From: an uncultured Alistipes sp.
GTDB lineage: Bacteria > Bacteroidota > Bacteroidia > Bacteroidales > Rikenellaceae
DNA length: 64,000 nt
Assembly: GCA_944321955.1 (NCBI GenBank)
Contig: CALUNG010000007.1
Span: 1-64,000, forward strand
Direction of reading: 5' to 3'
Each line of letters begins with the position of its first letter. Position 1 is the stretch's first letter. Below the pieces are notes generated by a model, which had not been told where the DNA came from, did no database searches, and saw nothing but the letters and a program-made list of their open reading frames with translations. The translations under genes were made by a program, and so were the position numbers. This document shows positions 7,950 to 17,173 of this stretch, one piece after another.

Positions 7950-10415
7950 TCACTCTCCTTTCTCCGACAAAGATATCTCTTTTTCGGCATTTGCGATCAG
8001 GCTCTCCATCATTTCGATCAAATCGGACACTTCGCGGCGCAACGTATCGTTGTCGGTGGTTTCTCTCCGTTCAAGCCGCTTCAGCATCCCGACGGTGTCG
8101 TCATAGCCCATCATCGTGAAGATAGGCAGCATCTTGTGTGCCAGAGCCGATATCGTATCTATGTCGGCTGTCTCCAGAGCTTCGGTGAGCTTCGATATGT
8201 GAAGTCTGTTCTGCTCGACGAACGACTGCAGTATCGCCCTGGCGGCTTCCGGGTCATCCTTGGCGAACGACGTGAGCGCCGAAAGACCGCTTGTCGCTTG
8301 TCTGCCGGCGTCATGACCAACGTCGGCAATCTTTACGTTTCGCAGAACCTCTGCAAGTTCCGATGCGGTAAACGGTTTGCGAAGTACGGCCGCAAATCCG
8401 CGATTGAGATACTCCTCCGTATCGTCCGAGCGTGCCGATACGGCAATTGCGGTGATGTTGCCTCCGTGCGGCTGTTGTCTGATGAGCTCCAGCAGCCGGA
8501 ATCCGTCCATGTCGGGCATCTGTATGTCGGTAAGCAACAGGTCGAAATCGCCTTCGGCCACCAACTTGACGGCATATTCGGGATATTGGCAGCACTCGGC
8601 CTCGAGACCGAACCGCTCGCACATGGTCCTGGTCAGCTCCAGTTGTATGGCGTCGTCGTCGACGATCAGGCATCGGAGTTTCATCTCGGATCGGCCATCG
8701 GGAAGCTCTCTCTCTGCAGTTTGCCGTTCTTCCTGCTCTCCTTCACCGGCCGGACTGACGGGTACGGATACGGTGAATGTACTTCCTTCGCCCTTTCGGC
8801 TTTCGACCGATATCGTGCCGCCAAGAAGCTCGACGATCCGTTCGACGATCGACAGTCCCAATCCGAATCCCTCGGCACCGCGTGCCGAGCCCAACCGGAC
8901 AAACTCGCCGAATATGCGTTTCTTCTCCTCGTCGGTCATGCCGCGCCCAGTGTCTTCGACGCTGAAAACCAGACGGCCGTCTGCAATGTCGGATCGAAGC
9001 GTAACGCTGCCCTTGTCCGTAAACTTTACGGCGTTCGAGACCAGATTGTCGGCTATCTGCCTTATGCGGAACGGATCGCCAGTATACAGTCCGGAAGCTG
9101 CTTCGGTCGACTCTGCGGTTATGGTTACTCCCTTGGCCTCGGCCGTCAGCCGGAATTCGCGGCGCACGGTGTCGAACAGTCGCGCGGGACAGAAGGTCAC
9201 GGCATTCACTTCGGCCTTGTTGTTGTCGAGCTTGTAGTACACGAGAAGGTCGTTTACGAGTGCCAGCAGATGCGCCGACGATTCACGCATGTTGCCGAGG
9301 TATATCTCTTCGCGCTTTCGGGTGGTGAGGCGCGAGAGCAGATCTATGTATCCGATTATCGAGCTCAACGGCGCCTTGAAGTCATGCGTAATGGTGAGCA
9401 TCATCTTTTCGCGGGCGGCGATCAGGGCTTCGTTTTCGCGGTTGACCTTCTCGAGGCGTCGTTTGTAGCGGTTGCTGCGTCCTATGTCGCGCCAGAGTAT
9501 CGACACGAACATCAGCATGAGTACGATGGCCGTGCCGGCGATGACGCCGAGGATCGTGGACGACCGGCGGCGCAATATCGACCGCTCTTCGTAGCGGGCG
9601 AGCGCATAGGTCGTCTCGTCCTCCTCGAAACGCGTTATGAGACGGTATATCTGACGGTTGACGAGCTGGTTGTTCTGCTGGAGCTTGAGGCCTTCGTTCC
9701 ATGCTGTCTCGTATATCGAGAGCCGCTCGTCCGTAACGCGACTCTCGAGTGTCCGCAGGACGCGGATTATCGTGTCGGCCATCATGACCGACAGCGAGTC
9801 GACCGATACGCTCGTCGAAACGCGGATCTCGGTCTCCTCCTTTGGCGGATTGAATATGTCGGCCACTCGGCGCAGGAAACTGCGTTTCTCGCGCGGAACG
9901 ATCACACTGTCCTGCCGGTACACCTTCTGCGGACGTATGAGACTGTCCAGCAGCATGCTGTCGCGCGTGATGAGCTGCTCGATGTTTTTAGACAGGAGTG
10001 TCGCGGTACGTCCTTCGCGCAGCGTGTTCTTCAATCGCATGGTACTGCGCTGCTTGATCCATACCAGTGAGGATATGCTGTCCAGACGCATCGTCTGCAT
10101 CGAGTCGCGTTTCTCGGTTATGCGCCGTAACGAGTCGATCAGATTGTGAACTACACCCATTTCGCCCGTATAGCGGGCCTCGTATGACTTGTATCCGGCA
10201 ATCATCATCTGCCCGTACCCTTCGGCCTGATAGAGGTGGTAAAGCGTCTGGTTGACTATGTTGCGGCGATAGTGGAGCATGCGTCTGTCGTCGTTCGAGC
10301 GCGTTATGTTGAGCACCTCGAAGAAGATGTAGGCTATTGCCGCAATACATACGGCGACAAGCAGCACGTATCCGGCTGCTATCTTGGCCTTGACGTGTGT
10401 GGACTGTTTCTCCAT
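7950..10415 (-). CDS. Hybrid sensor histidine kinase with receiver and HPt domains
   Basis: An 821-residue inner-membrane sensor. A first membrane helix (about 11-33) and a second (about 287-308) flank a mostly helical extracytoplasmic region of about 250 residues with no recognised ligand fold. The cytoplasmic part has a HisKA domain (phospho-acceptor His344 in ITHDFKAPL), a HATPase domain (DTGRGM, GFGLGLSIV), a receiver domain (VDDD and LLLTDIQMPDMDGF) and a C-terminal HPt module (ALAHKM). This allows an intramolecular His-Asp-His relay ending on the adjacent NtrC-type regulator. The upstream frame opens at 10460, but a promoter element at 10436-10443 supports the ATG at 10415. The signal sensed is unknown. 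Confidence 0.94.
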   Translation of the reverse strand: MEKQSTHVKAKIAAGYVLLVAVCIAAIAYIFFEVLNITRSNDDRRMLHYRRNIVNQTLYHLYQAEGYGQMMIAGYKSYEARYTGEMGVVHNLIDSLRRITEKRDSMQTMRLDSISSLVWIKQRSTMRLKNTLREGRTATLLSKNIEQLITRDSMLLDSLIRPQKVYRQDSVIVPREKRSFLRRVADIFNPPKEETEIRVSTSVSVDSLSVMMADTIIRVLRTLESRVTDERLSIYETAWNEGLKLQQNNQLVNRQIYRLITRFEEDETTYALARYEERSILRRRSSTILGVIAGTAIVLMLMFVSILWRDIGRSNRYKRRLEKVNRENEALIAAREKMMLTITHDFKAPLSSIIGYIDLLSRLTTRKREEIYLGNMRESSAHLLALVNDLLVYYKLDNNKAEVNAVTFCPARLFDTVRREFRLTAEAKGVTITAESTEAASGLYTGDPFRIRQIADNLVSNAVKFTDKGSVTLRSDIADGRLVFSVEDTGRGMTDEEKKRIFGEFVRLGSARGAEGFGLGLSIVERIVELLGGTISVESRKGEGSTFTVSVPVSPAGEGEQEERQTAERELPDGRSEMKLRCLIVDDDAIQLELTRTMCERFGLEAECCQYPEYAVKLVAEGDFDLLLTDIQMPDMDGFRLLELIRQQPHGGNITAIAVSARSDDTEEYLNRGFAAVLRKPFTASELAEVLRNVKIADVGHDAGRQATSGLSALTSFAKDDPEAARAILQSFVEQNRLHISKLTEALETADIDTISALAHKMLPIFTMMGYDDTVGMLKRLERRETTDNDTLRREVSDLIEMMESLIANAEKEISLSEKGE

Positions 10416-10435
10416 TCGGGCAGGGTTTACAGTTA

Positions 10436-10443
10436 CAAAGATA
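10436..10443 (-). promoter_or_regulatory. -7 promoter element for the kinase-regulator operon
   Basis: Minus-strand TATCTTTG matches TAnnTTTG, 20 bp before the kinase ATG. With the terminator at 10504-10538 it separates this operon from the upstream SusC/SusD genes. Confidence 0.65.
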
Positions 10444-10503
10444 ACCCCTTTGCGCGACAAAAGGAAATATATTGTTGCATCGGGGAGCTGTACCTGTTAA
10501 ACA

Positions 10504-10538
10504 CCGGAGCGCAATACCCCTCGGGGATTGCGCTCCGG
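10504..10538 (-). terminator. Terminator after the SusC/SusD genes
   Basis: A perfect 12-bp GC-rich stem (10504-10515 with 10527-10538) and an 11-nt loop lie 34 bp after the susD-like stop. On the minus strand it is followed by a short T-rich TGTTTAA. Confidence 0.75.
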
Positions 10539-10572
10539 CCTCGAAAAATCAGAAATCAGCAGTTGTCAATCA

Positions 10573-12414
10573 TCAATATCCCGGTGTCTGTACCATTTCG
10601 GGGTTGGGGTTCGACTCGAACTCCGAAGTAGGTATCGGCATGGCATAGTTCGTCTCTTTCCATACGATGGTGGTCTTGGCGGCTCCGGGACCAGAAACGG
10701 TCTTGTAGTAGTCGGCCTCCTGCTTGCCGAGGCGCAGGCGTCGTACGTCCTCCCACCAGCGCATTTCGCCGAACATCTCGGCCCAGCGCTCGTAGAGCAG
10801 CGGGTTGTTTGCCAGATGGTCGTCGGCGTCGGCCTTGGTACGGTCCGTGAGGCTGACGTAATCGATGTCGGACGGAGTATCCGGATCGCGGTTGTAGGCG
10901 CGGCGGTGTACCTTGTTCACATACTCGAGGGCTGTTGTCGGATCGCTGTCCTTCAGCAGTTCGGCGTACATAAGGTAGATGTCCGGCAGACGTATGAAGT
11001 AGATGTTGTATCCGGCGACGTTGCGCGTGGCCTCGGCCAGATGGCCGTCGAGGTAGTTGTATTTGCGTACGGGCCAGCCGTAGAACGTCTGGGGATCATT
11101 GCCTGTCTCGGCGCCCATTTCCCACCACTTGCCGAATTCGACCTGCGCCACCTTGCGGTATTCGTTTACGCCGTCGATAGTCATCTGCACCTCGTCCATG
11201 AAGGGCTGCAGTGCGCAGACGAACAGACGCGGATCGGGACCGTCGGTATCGGTGAAGAGGTTGTCGCGGTGCGACTGCTGCAGGGCCATGTACTCTTCCG
11301 AAAGGTAATATTCGGTCGAACCGTCCGAACGCTGGCGCGAGCGGAGAACCTCGTCGGAGAGCGGAGCCGGGTCGTGATAGCCGAAACGCGCGAGGTTGCG
11401 GTCGTGCATGTACTGGTTGCCGTACGACATGGCCGTGCGCGTACTGTCGGGTGCTATGCAGAACGGTGGGTAGTAGAGCGACAGCGTAGAACCTGCATTG
11501 ACGGCACCGTAGGCGCTGCCGTTGGTCGGATCTGCCCGGTTGCTGGTTTCGTAGAACGATTCGCTGTTGAATTCGTACTCGTCGTAGCCGTTGAACATCA
11601 TGCTGTATCGTTCGAACGTCTCGAGTCTCTTGCCGCTGCTGAAGATACAGTCCTCGAGATAGGTTTTCGCGTCTTCGAGGTAGCCCTTTGTGTTGTCCTC
11701 CTGTCCGGCGAAGAAGCAGGCCTTGGCAAGGAAAGCCTTGGCGGACCAGATGTTCACGCGATGGTTGTCGGTCTGGGTGAGCAGTTCGACGGCGGCTTTC
11801 AGGTCGTCGATGATGGCCTGATAGCAGTCGCCGGTCTTTTCGCGGCCTATATAACTGTCTTCAAGAGTCTTGGGTACACTGCGCTGGAGCGGGATGCCGA
11901 CTCCGTCCATGTCGGGCTCGCCGTAGAGCGACAGCAGGTGCCACCAGTAATAGGCTCTGAAGAAGAGGCATTCGCCCTCGAAGTTGTCGAGCTGTTCGGT
12001 CTCGGACTCGGGTGCCGTCTCGCGGTATTTGGCGATCTCCTCGAGTGCCGTGTTGGCATAGTACACGCCGAGGCTCAGGCCGGTCCACGGATCCGAAACC
12101 TTGCTGTTGCCGACCTTGACCTCTCCGGCGAGTATGTCGACCCATCCCTGATCCTGATGCCACTGCAGGTCGATCGTATGGTCGAGGCAGTACATCACGT
12201 AACCGGCCCAGTAGTTGCCCAGAAAGTACCAGTGGTGCTGCGCTCCGTAGACCGAATTGACCAGCAGGTCTATGTGCTCGAGTTTCGTGGGAAAATTCTC
12301 GGGAGACAATGCATTGGGATCGTACAGATCGAGGTAATCCGTACATGCGACACTCTGTGTCAGGCAGAATGCCGACAAAACCGAAATCTTGAAATATCTG
12401 ATTATCTTCTTCAT
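10573..12414 (-). CDS. SusD/RagB-family nutrient-binding lipoprotein
   Basis: The 613-residue product has a lipoprotein signal peptide (Cys at residue 24 in SVACTDYLDL), which places it on the outer membrane surface. The N-terminal TPR-like helices and the C-terminal region ending RWWEDVRRLRLG and ESNPNPEMVQTPGY are characteristic of the SusD/RagB family. It should act as the lid or binding partner of the SusC-like transporter encoded 12 bp upstream. No glycosidase, peptidase or surface glycan-binding gene follows, so the substrate cannot be inferred. The pair is followed by a terminator and then by a two-component system. Confidence 0.95.
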   Translation of the reverse strand: MKKIIRYFKISVLSAFCLTQSVACTDYLDLYDPNALSPENFPTKLEHIDLLVNSVYGAQHHWYFLGNYWAGYVMYCLDHTIDLQWHQDQGWVDILAGEVKVGNSKVSDPWTGLSLGVYYANTALEEIAKYRETAPESETEQLDNFEGECLFFRAYYWWHLLSLYGEPDMDGVGIPLQRSVPKTLEDSYIGREKTGDCYQAIIDDLKAAVELLTQTDNHRVNIWSAKAFLAKACFFAGQEDNTKGYLEDAKTYLEDCIFSSGKRLETFERYSMMFNGYDEYEFNSESFYETSNRADPTNGSAYGAVNAGSTLSLYYPPFCIAPDSTRTAMSYGNQYMHDRNLARFGYHDPAPLSDEVLRSRQRSDGSTEYYLSEEYMALQQSHRDNLFTDTDGPDPRLFVCALQPFMDEVQMTIDGVNEYRKVAQVEFGKWWEMGAETGNDPQTFYGWPVRKYNYLDGHLAEATRNVAGYNIYFIRLPDIYLMYAELLKDSDPTTALEYVNKVHRRAYNRDPDTPSDIDYVSLTDRTKADADDHLANNPLLYERWAEMFGEMRWWEDVRRLRLGKQEADYYKTVSGPGAAKTTIVWKETNYAMPIPTSEFESNPNPEMVQTPGY

Positions 12415-12426
12415 TGTTCTGTGCCG

Positions 12427-15400
12427 TTAAAAGTTTATGTCCAGACCGAACGATACCATTTTGGTCTGCGGGTATGTCGAGTAGTAGTAGATACCGGCAG
12501 CCGTCTTGGACGTAGCCGCGATCTCCGGGTCGAGGCCCTTGAATTTGGTGAATGTAAGCAGGTTGCTGCCCGAAACATAGATGCGCAGCTTGCGTATGTG
12601 GATCTTGCGCGTCAACTTGCGCGGGAAGGTGTATCCGAGCGTCACGGTCTTGAGCTTGAGATACGACCCGTCCTCGATGAAGTAGTCCGAATAGCGTTTG
12701 TAGTTGAGGTTGGGGTCGTTGACCGGAACATTGCCGTTGGCGGCATCGAGCGCCATGATGCGCGGACGGTCGGTAAGGCCGTTGCCCAGGAAGAACGACG
12801 CCCCGAATACGTCGGCCGTAGTCTGGAAATCCTGCTGTACCGCCTCGGTGAACGACCGTGCAAGGTTCATCACGTCGTTGCCGGCGATTCCCGCAAAGTC
12901 GAGCGTGAGGTCTATGCCGCGGTATCCCAACGCTATGTTGAATCCGTACTGTACCTTCGGCCACGGATTGCCGATGAAAGTGCAGTCTGCGTCGTTTATG
13001 GTTCCGTCGCCGTTGAGGTCGACGTACTTGAGGTCGCCGACGCCGGTCAGTCTCTGGTGGTAGTAGTCGTATCCGTTCTCCTGCGCCTTCTTGTTGAGGG
13101 CGTCGATTTCGGCCTGCGAGGTTATCAGGCCGTCGGTCTTGAGACCGAAGAGCATGCTTATGGGCTGGCCGTTGACGGTCTTGCAGGGGCTCAGTCCCTG
13201 GTTGGGCCATCCGCCTCCGCCGTATATGTAGGCCGTCGGCAGACCGAGATCGACAACCCTGTTACGGTTCTGTGCAACGTTGGCGCTGATCGAGTAGTCG
13301 AACGATCCTACACGGTCACGGTAAGTTACCGAGAGTTCCCAACCCTTGTTGTCGATACGGCCGATGTTCACGGGCATGGTACTCATCGTCGAGAGCGACG
13401 GCATTTGCGTGATACCCGATGAATTGGGTACCGATATGCCGTAGATCATGTTGCGGGTTATGCGTTCGTAGTAGTCGAACGACATGAGCAGCCTGTGGTT
13501 GAAGAAGTCGAGGTCGAGACCCACGTCGGTCGTGTAGATCGATTCCCATTTGATGTCCTCGTTGATTACCTTCACATTGTTGTAGCCGCCCACGACCGTC
13601 TGGCCGTCGAACGAGTGGCTGGCCACGTTCTGGAACGCCATCTGATATGCGAAGCTGTTGAGGGCCTGATCGTTTCCGAGAATACCCCAGCTGAAACGCG
13701 GCTTGATCATCGATATCCACTTCTGGCCGAGACGCTTGAAGAACGGCTCGTTCGTGATGTTCCAGCCCACCGAAACCGACGGGAAGATACCCCAGCGGTT
13801 CTTGGGACCGAATTTCGGCGAACCGTCGCGGCGGACATTCATGGTCAGCAGATAGCGGCCGTCATACGAATAGTTTATGCGTGCGAACTGCGACATGAAG
13901 CGATCCTCGCTCAGGGCTCCCGATGCCAGCTTGTTGACGTTGGTCGAGAGATTGAACGACGTGGGATTGTCGACCGGGAAGTCGGTGGCAGTAGCGCTCA
14001 GGTCGGCCAGTATCGCCCGCTTTACCTCGTAACCGATCATGGCCTTGAAGTCGTGCTTCTCGCCGAATACGCGGGCGTATGTCAGCGTTGCCGTCAGCGT
14101 GTACGACTCGTCGTAGTTGAGCGACTTGTTGTAGCTGTCGAGCGTGGGGGAGCGACCCAGATCGTTGGGCTCGGCATAGTAGTCGTAATAGCCGCCGCCC
14201 AGCTGCGCCGAACCGGTAACGTTGAGCGTCAGTCCCTTGACTATGTTCCAGTCGACGTACAGGTCGGCCTCGGTCAGCAGGTCGGATTGGGTCTGGTGGT
14301 TCTTGTAGATTTCGGCCACTGGATTGGCACCCGAGAACTCGATTCCGGGCGGTACGGAGGCGTATGAGCCGTCTTCGTTGTAGACGCTCATGTAGGGAAG
14401 CGAGCGCCACGGGTAGGATACCGTGTAGGGACTGCTCTTGATGCGGGCGAGATACATGCGGGTACCTATCGTCACCGAATTGCAGACCTTGTAGTCGACG
14501 TTGAGCCGGGCCGATATGCGTTCCCAGTAGTTGTCTATCTGAATACCGTTTTCGCGTTCATAGCCGCCCGACAGGTAGTAGCGCAGCTTCTTGCTTCCTC
14601 CCGTAACCGACAGGTTATAGCTCTGCTCGATGCCCATGCGGAAGAGTTCGCTGACCCAGTCCGTGTTTGGCAGTGACGACGGATCCTTCCAGATGTCGTA
14701 GTTCTCGCCCAGAGCCTGCCTTACGCGTATGTAGTCGGTCGTATTGAGCAGATCGTAGCGGTCGACCATCTCGCGCATGCCGACGTGGCTCGTGAACTCG
14801 AAACGGGCCTTGCTGTCGTAGTTGCCCTTCTTGGTGGTGATGAGCACGACGCCTCCGGCCGCACGCGATCCGTATATGGCGGCGGCACTTGCATCCTTGA
14901 TAACCTCGATCGATTCGATGTCCTTGAGATTGTAGTTGCTGTTGTTGCTGCGCGCCACGCCGTCGATCACGAACAGGGGACTCAGTCCGTTGATCGAACC
15001 CACGCCGCGGATCACGATGTCCGACGTGCTGCCGGGACGGCCGTCGGTCTTGGAGACGGTTACGCCGGCGACCTTGCCCTGCAGGGCCTCGGCGATGGAG
15101 CGTGCGGGTACGTCTTCGATGTCGTCGCCCTTGACCGAGACGATCGATCCGGTAAGATCTGACTTTTTCTGTGTTCCGTATCCTACCACCACTACGTTGT
15201 CCAGACGTTCGCTCTCCTCCTCCAGTACGGCCACAACCTCGGTCTGATTGTGAATCGGCAGTTCGAGCGTGCGGTAGCCGATGAAACTTATCTCGAGGAC
15301 GGCATCGGTGTGTGCCGTGATTGTGAATTTGCCTTCGATATCGGTCGACGTGCCGCTTTCGACGGGAGCTCCTATAACCGTTACGTTGGCGCCGATTACG

Positions 15401-15597
15401 GGCGCGCCGTTCTCGTCCTCGACGATGCCGGTTATTGTGCGGCTCTCGGTCTGCGATGCCTTTCTGGCGGGACGTGCCGGCTCCTGCCTGGCCGATGCTT
15501 CACGGACATCGATTGCCACGAGCAACAGCATTATGGCGATTATGCCTGAGATTTTCCACTTGAAAAGAGCAGCGGTTTCTTTCTCTCTTATTTCCAT
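12427..15597 (-). CDS. SusC/RagA-family TonB-linked outer membrane transporter
   Basis: A 1056-residue TonB-dependent transporter. After the signal segment (hydrophobic about 16-30) comes a carboxypeptidase-like regulatory domain (TITGIVEDENGAPVIGANV, about 54-130). The plug domain follows with the SusC-type box NVVVVGYGTQKKSDLTGSI, then a large beta-barrel ending in Phe (SFGLDINF), as expected for BAM-dependent insertion. It forms a transport complex with the SusD-like protein encoded just downstream. The upstream region lacks a clear TAnnTTTG element but contains a sigma-54-like sequence and TGTGGAA repeats. The family call is certain, the substrate unknown. Confidence 0.96.
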   Translation of the reverse strand: MEIREKETAALFKWKISGIIAIMLLLVAIDVREASARQEPARPARKASQTESRTITGIVEDENGAPVIGANVTVIGAPVESGTSTDIEGKFTITAHTDAVLEISFIGYRTLELPIHNQTEVVAVLEEESERLDNVVVVGYGTQKKSDLTGSIVSVKGDDIEDVPARSIAEALQGKVAGVTVSKTDGRPGSTSDIVIRGVGSINGLSPLFVIDGVARSNNSNYNLKDIESIEVIKDASAAAIYGSRAAGGVVLITTKKGNYDSKARFEFTSHVGMREMVDRYDLLNTTDYIRVRQALGENYDIWKDPSSLPNTDWVSELFRMGIEQSYNLSVTGGSKKLRYYLSGGYERENGIQIDNYWERISARLNVDYKVCNSVTIGTRMYLARIKSSPYTVSYPWRSLPYMSVYNEDGSYASVPPGIEFSGANPVAEIYKNHQTQSDLLTEADLYVDWNIVKGLTLNVTGSAQLGGGYYDYYAEPNDLGRSPTLDSYNKSLNYDESYTLTATLTYARVFGEKHDFKAMIGYEVKRAILADLSATATDFPVDNPTSFNLSTNVNKLASGALSEDRFMSQFARINYSYDGRYLLTMNVRRDGSPKFGPKNRWGIFPSVSVGWNITNEPFFKRLGQKWISMIKPRFSWGILGNDQALNSFAYQMAFQNVASHSFDGQTVVGGYNNVKVINEDIKWESIYTTDVGLDLDFFNHRLLMSFDYYERITRNMIYGISVPNSSGITQMPSLSTMSTMPVNIGRIDNKGWELSVTYRDRVGSFDYSISANVAQNRNRVVDLGLPTAYIYGGGGWPNQGLSPCKTVNGQPISMLFGLKTDGLITSQAEIDALNKKAQENGYDYYHQRLTGVGDLKYVDLNGDGTINDADCTFIGNPWPKVQYGFNIALGYRGIDLTLDFAGIAGNDVMNLARSFTEAVQQDFQTTADVFGASFFLGNGLTDRPRIMALDAANGNVPVNDPNLNYKRYSDYFIEDGSYLKLKTVTLGYTFPRKLTRKIHIRKLRIYVSGSNLLTFTKFKGLDPEIAATSKTAAGIYYYSTYPQTKMVSFGLDINF

Positions 15598-15634
15598 GTT
15601 TCGGGTCAGTTAGAATATTAACACGATAATAGTG

Positions 15635-15650
15635 CTCAACAGCCGTGCCG
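15635..15650 (-). promoter_or_regulatory. Possible sigma-54 (-24/-12) promoter for the susC-like gene
   Basis: The minus strand reads CGGCACGGCTGTTGAG. Against the consensus TGGCACG-N4-TTGC it matches GGCACG and TTG with correct spacing. The first T and the near-invariant C of the -12 GC are wrong (GA instead). Transcription would begin about 25 nt before the ATG at 15597. The call rests on context: an NtrC-type activator downstream and repeats upstream. Confidence 0.35.
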
Positions 15651-15716
15651 TTGACTGGTAACATGCATAACGGTTTGTTTTTCAGAATAGCGGTTTGCTG
15701 AAGTGAAGTTCCTTGT

Positions 15717-15758
15717 TGTGGAATTGCGCTACACATGTGTGGAAAAATTCCACATGTG
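15717..15758. promoter_or_regulatory. TGTGGAA repeat cluster, candidate activator-binding site
   Basis: TGTGGAA occurs at 15717-15723 and 15738-15744 (21 bp apart, two helical turns) and inverted (TTCCACA) at 15748-15754. The last two form a dyad around AAA, extended by CACA/TGTG outside a 2-base bulge. It lies about 70-125 bp upstream of the possible sigma-54 promoter, where NtrC-type activators usually bind. A simple mRNA hairpin is the alternative. Confidence 0.4.
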
Positions 15759-15776
15759 CGGGCCGCATACACGGAA

Positions 15777-15810
15777 AGCCGCATGAGTGAATTGTTTCAC
15801 TCATGCGGCT
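15777..15810 (-). terminator. Terminator of the RND efflux operon
   Basis: A perfect 15-bp stem (15777-15791 with 15796-15810) with a 4-nt loop lies 28 bp after the TolC-like stop. On the minus strand it is followed by TTTCC. Confidence 0.8.
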
Positions 15811-15838
15811 GCCTCTGTCGCAGGTGCAGGCCCACGGG

Positions 15839-17173
15839 TTATTCGGCTCCGCCTCCGAGCGCCTGATAGAGCGATATGACGCCCGATATCTCCGAAAGCC
15901 GGTTAGATATCTCGCCGACCTGCGCCTCGAGAAGTGTCTGCTGTGCGGTGAGGACCTCAAGGTATGTGGTCGATCCGTTCTTCATCAGCAGCTGCGTGCT
16001 TTTGACAGCGTCCTGCAGGTGCCCGACCTGTTCGGTGTAGTTCTGTCGTTTGGCACGTGCGCACTCTATCGAAACCAGTGCGTCGTTGACCTCTATGCCG
16101 GCATCTACGACCGTCTGCCTGAACGACTCTTCGGCCTGCTGTTGCTGTGCCTTGGCAATCTTCAGGTTGGCCTTCAGCTCTCCACGCTTGAACAGCGGTT
16201 GCAGCAGCGAGCCGATGGCTTCGTAGAGCGTGGTGCGTATGTCGAAGCTGCCCGAGATGGTCAGTGCCGGATAGAATGCCGAACGGGCCTTGTTCGTGGC
16301 GTAGAACGCTTCGGCCAGAGCATACTCGGCCTGCTTGACGTCGGGCCTGTTGCTCAGAACGGCAACCGGTATCCCTGTGGAGATCTCGGAAGGCGATTGC
16401 CACTCCGACAGTTTGCCTCGGTCGATGGTTCCGGGCGTCTGTCCGAGCAGCGAGCAGAGCTGGTTTTCGGTCTGGCGTATCTGTTGGTTGATGTCTATCA
16501 GATTGTTGCGGATGCTGCAATAACTGGCCTCGGTTTGCGACAGCGATGCCGCATTGTAGCGTCCCGCCTCCATCAGCCGGCGCGTGACCTCGACGTTCTG
16601 CCGCCAGCTCTGTTCGGTCTGTTCGTAGACGGCGCGTTGTGCGTCGAGTGCCAGCAGCGAATAGTATGTCGACGCAACGGTTGCGATCAGCTGCGAGCGT
16701 ACGGCGCGTGCATACTCCCCGCTCTGGAGCAGTGCCGCAAGTTTGCCGCGCTTGGCATTGCGCAGCGAGCCGAAAAGATCCACCTCCCAGCTGGCGCTTA
16801 CGGGGAGCTGTACGTCCCGGCTGCCGTTGAACGAGGCGGCCGGCGAGAACTCCGCTGAAGGCAGGTAGGCCAGTTTCGAAGCCTGCAGCGAGGCCTGCGC
16901 CTCTTCGACCTTGAGCAGTGCCGACTGCAGGTAGGTGTTGTTGACAAGGGCCGTGTCGATCAGGGCGACGAGCTTGTCGTCACTGAAAAACTCCCTCCAG
17001 CCGATCTCTCCCATCGAGGTCGAATCGGCGGCCGCGATGTCGCCGTATGCCTTGTCCGATATGGCGTATTGCGGCGACTTGAATGTGGTGTAGATGCCGC
17101 AACCGGTGAACAGGACCGCAATGGCTGCCGTGACTGCGACACGGCGCAGCATTCTCAATATTGAACTGTTCAT
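15839..17173 (-). CDS. TolC/OprM-like outer membrane efflux lipoprotein
   Basis: The 444-residue product is an outer-membrane channel of the NodT/OprM type, the exit duct of a tripartite RND pump. The signal peptide ends LFTGC (Cys25). Two repeated long helical regions are seen, for example PVSASWEVDLFGSLRNAKRG and KAEE-type coiled segments, with the family motif RPDVKQAEYAL about two thirds along. The frame can be extended to 18103, but that part is antisense-like low-complexity sequence over the pump gene; the real ATG at 17173 overlaps the pump stop by 4 bp (ATGA). It is last in the efflux operon, before a strong terminator. Confidence 0.93.
   Translation of the reverse strand: MNSSILRMLRRVAVTAAIAVLFTGCGIYTTFKSPQYAISDKAYGDIAAADSTSMGEIGWREFFSDDKLVALIDTALVNNTYLQSALLKVEEAQASLQASKLAYLPSAEFSPAASFNGSRDVQLPVSASWEVDLFGSLRNAKRGKLAALLQSGEYARAVRSQLIATVASTYYSLLALDAQRAVYEQTEQSWRQNVEVTRRLMEAGRYNAASLSQTEASYCSIRNNLIDINQQIRQTENQLCSLLGQTPGTIDRGKLSEWQSPSEISTGIPVAVLSNRPDVKQAEYALAEAFYATNKARSAFYPALTISGSFDIRTTLYEAIGSLLQPLFKRGELKANLKIAKAQQQQAEESFRQTVVDAGIEVNDALVSIECARAKRQNYTEQVGHLQDAVKSTQLLMKNGSTTYLEVLTAQQTLLEAQVGEISNRLSEISGVISLYQALGGGAE

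Noticed and set aside
7905..10070. 721-codon plus-strand reading frame
   Set aside because: Antisense to the hybrid kinase, no domain or signal recognised, low-complexity composition.
10528..13422. 964-codon plus-strand reading frame
   Set aside because: It lies antisense to the SusC/SusD genes, which have full family motifs; composition is Val/Arg/Gly-rich without any domain, the usual shadow of a GC-rich gene.
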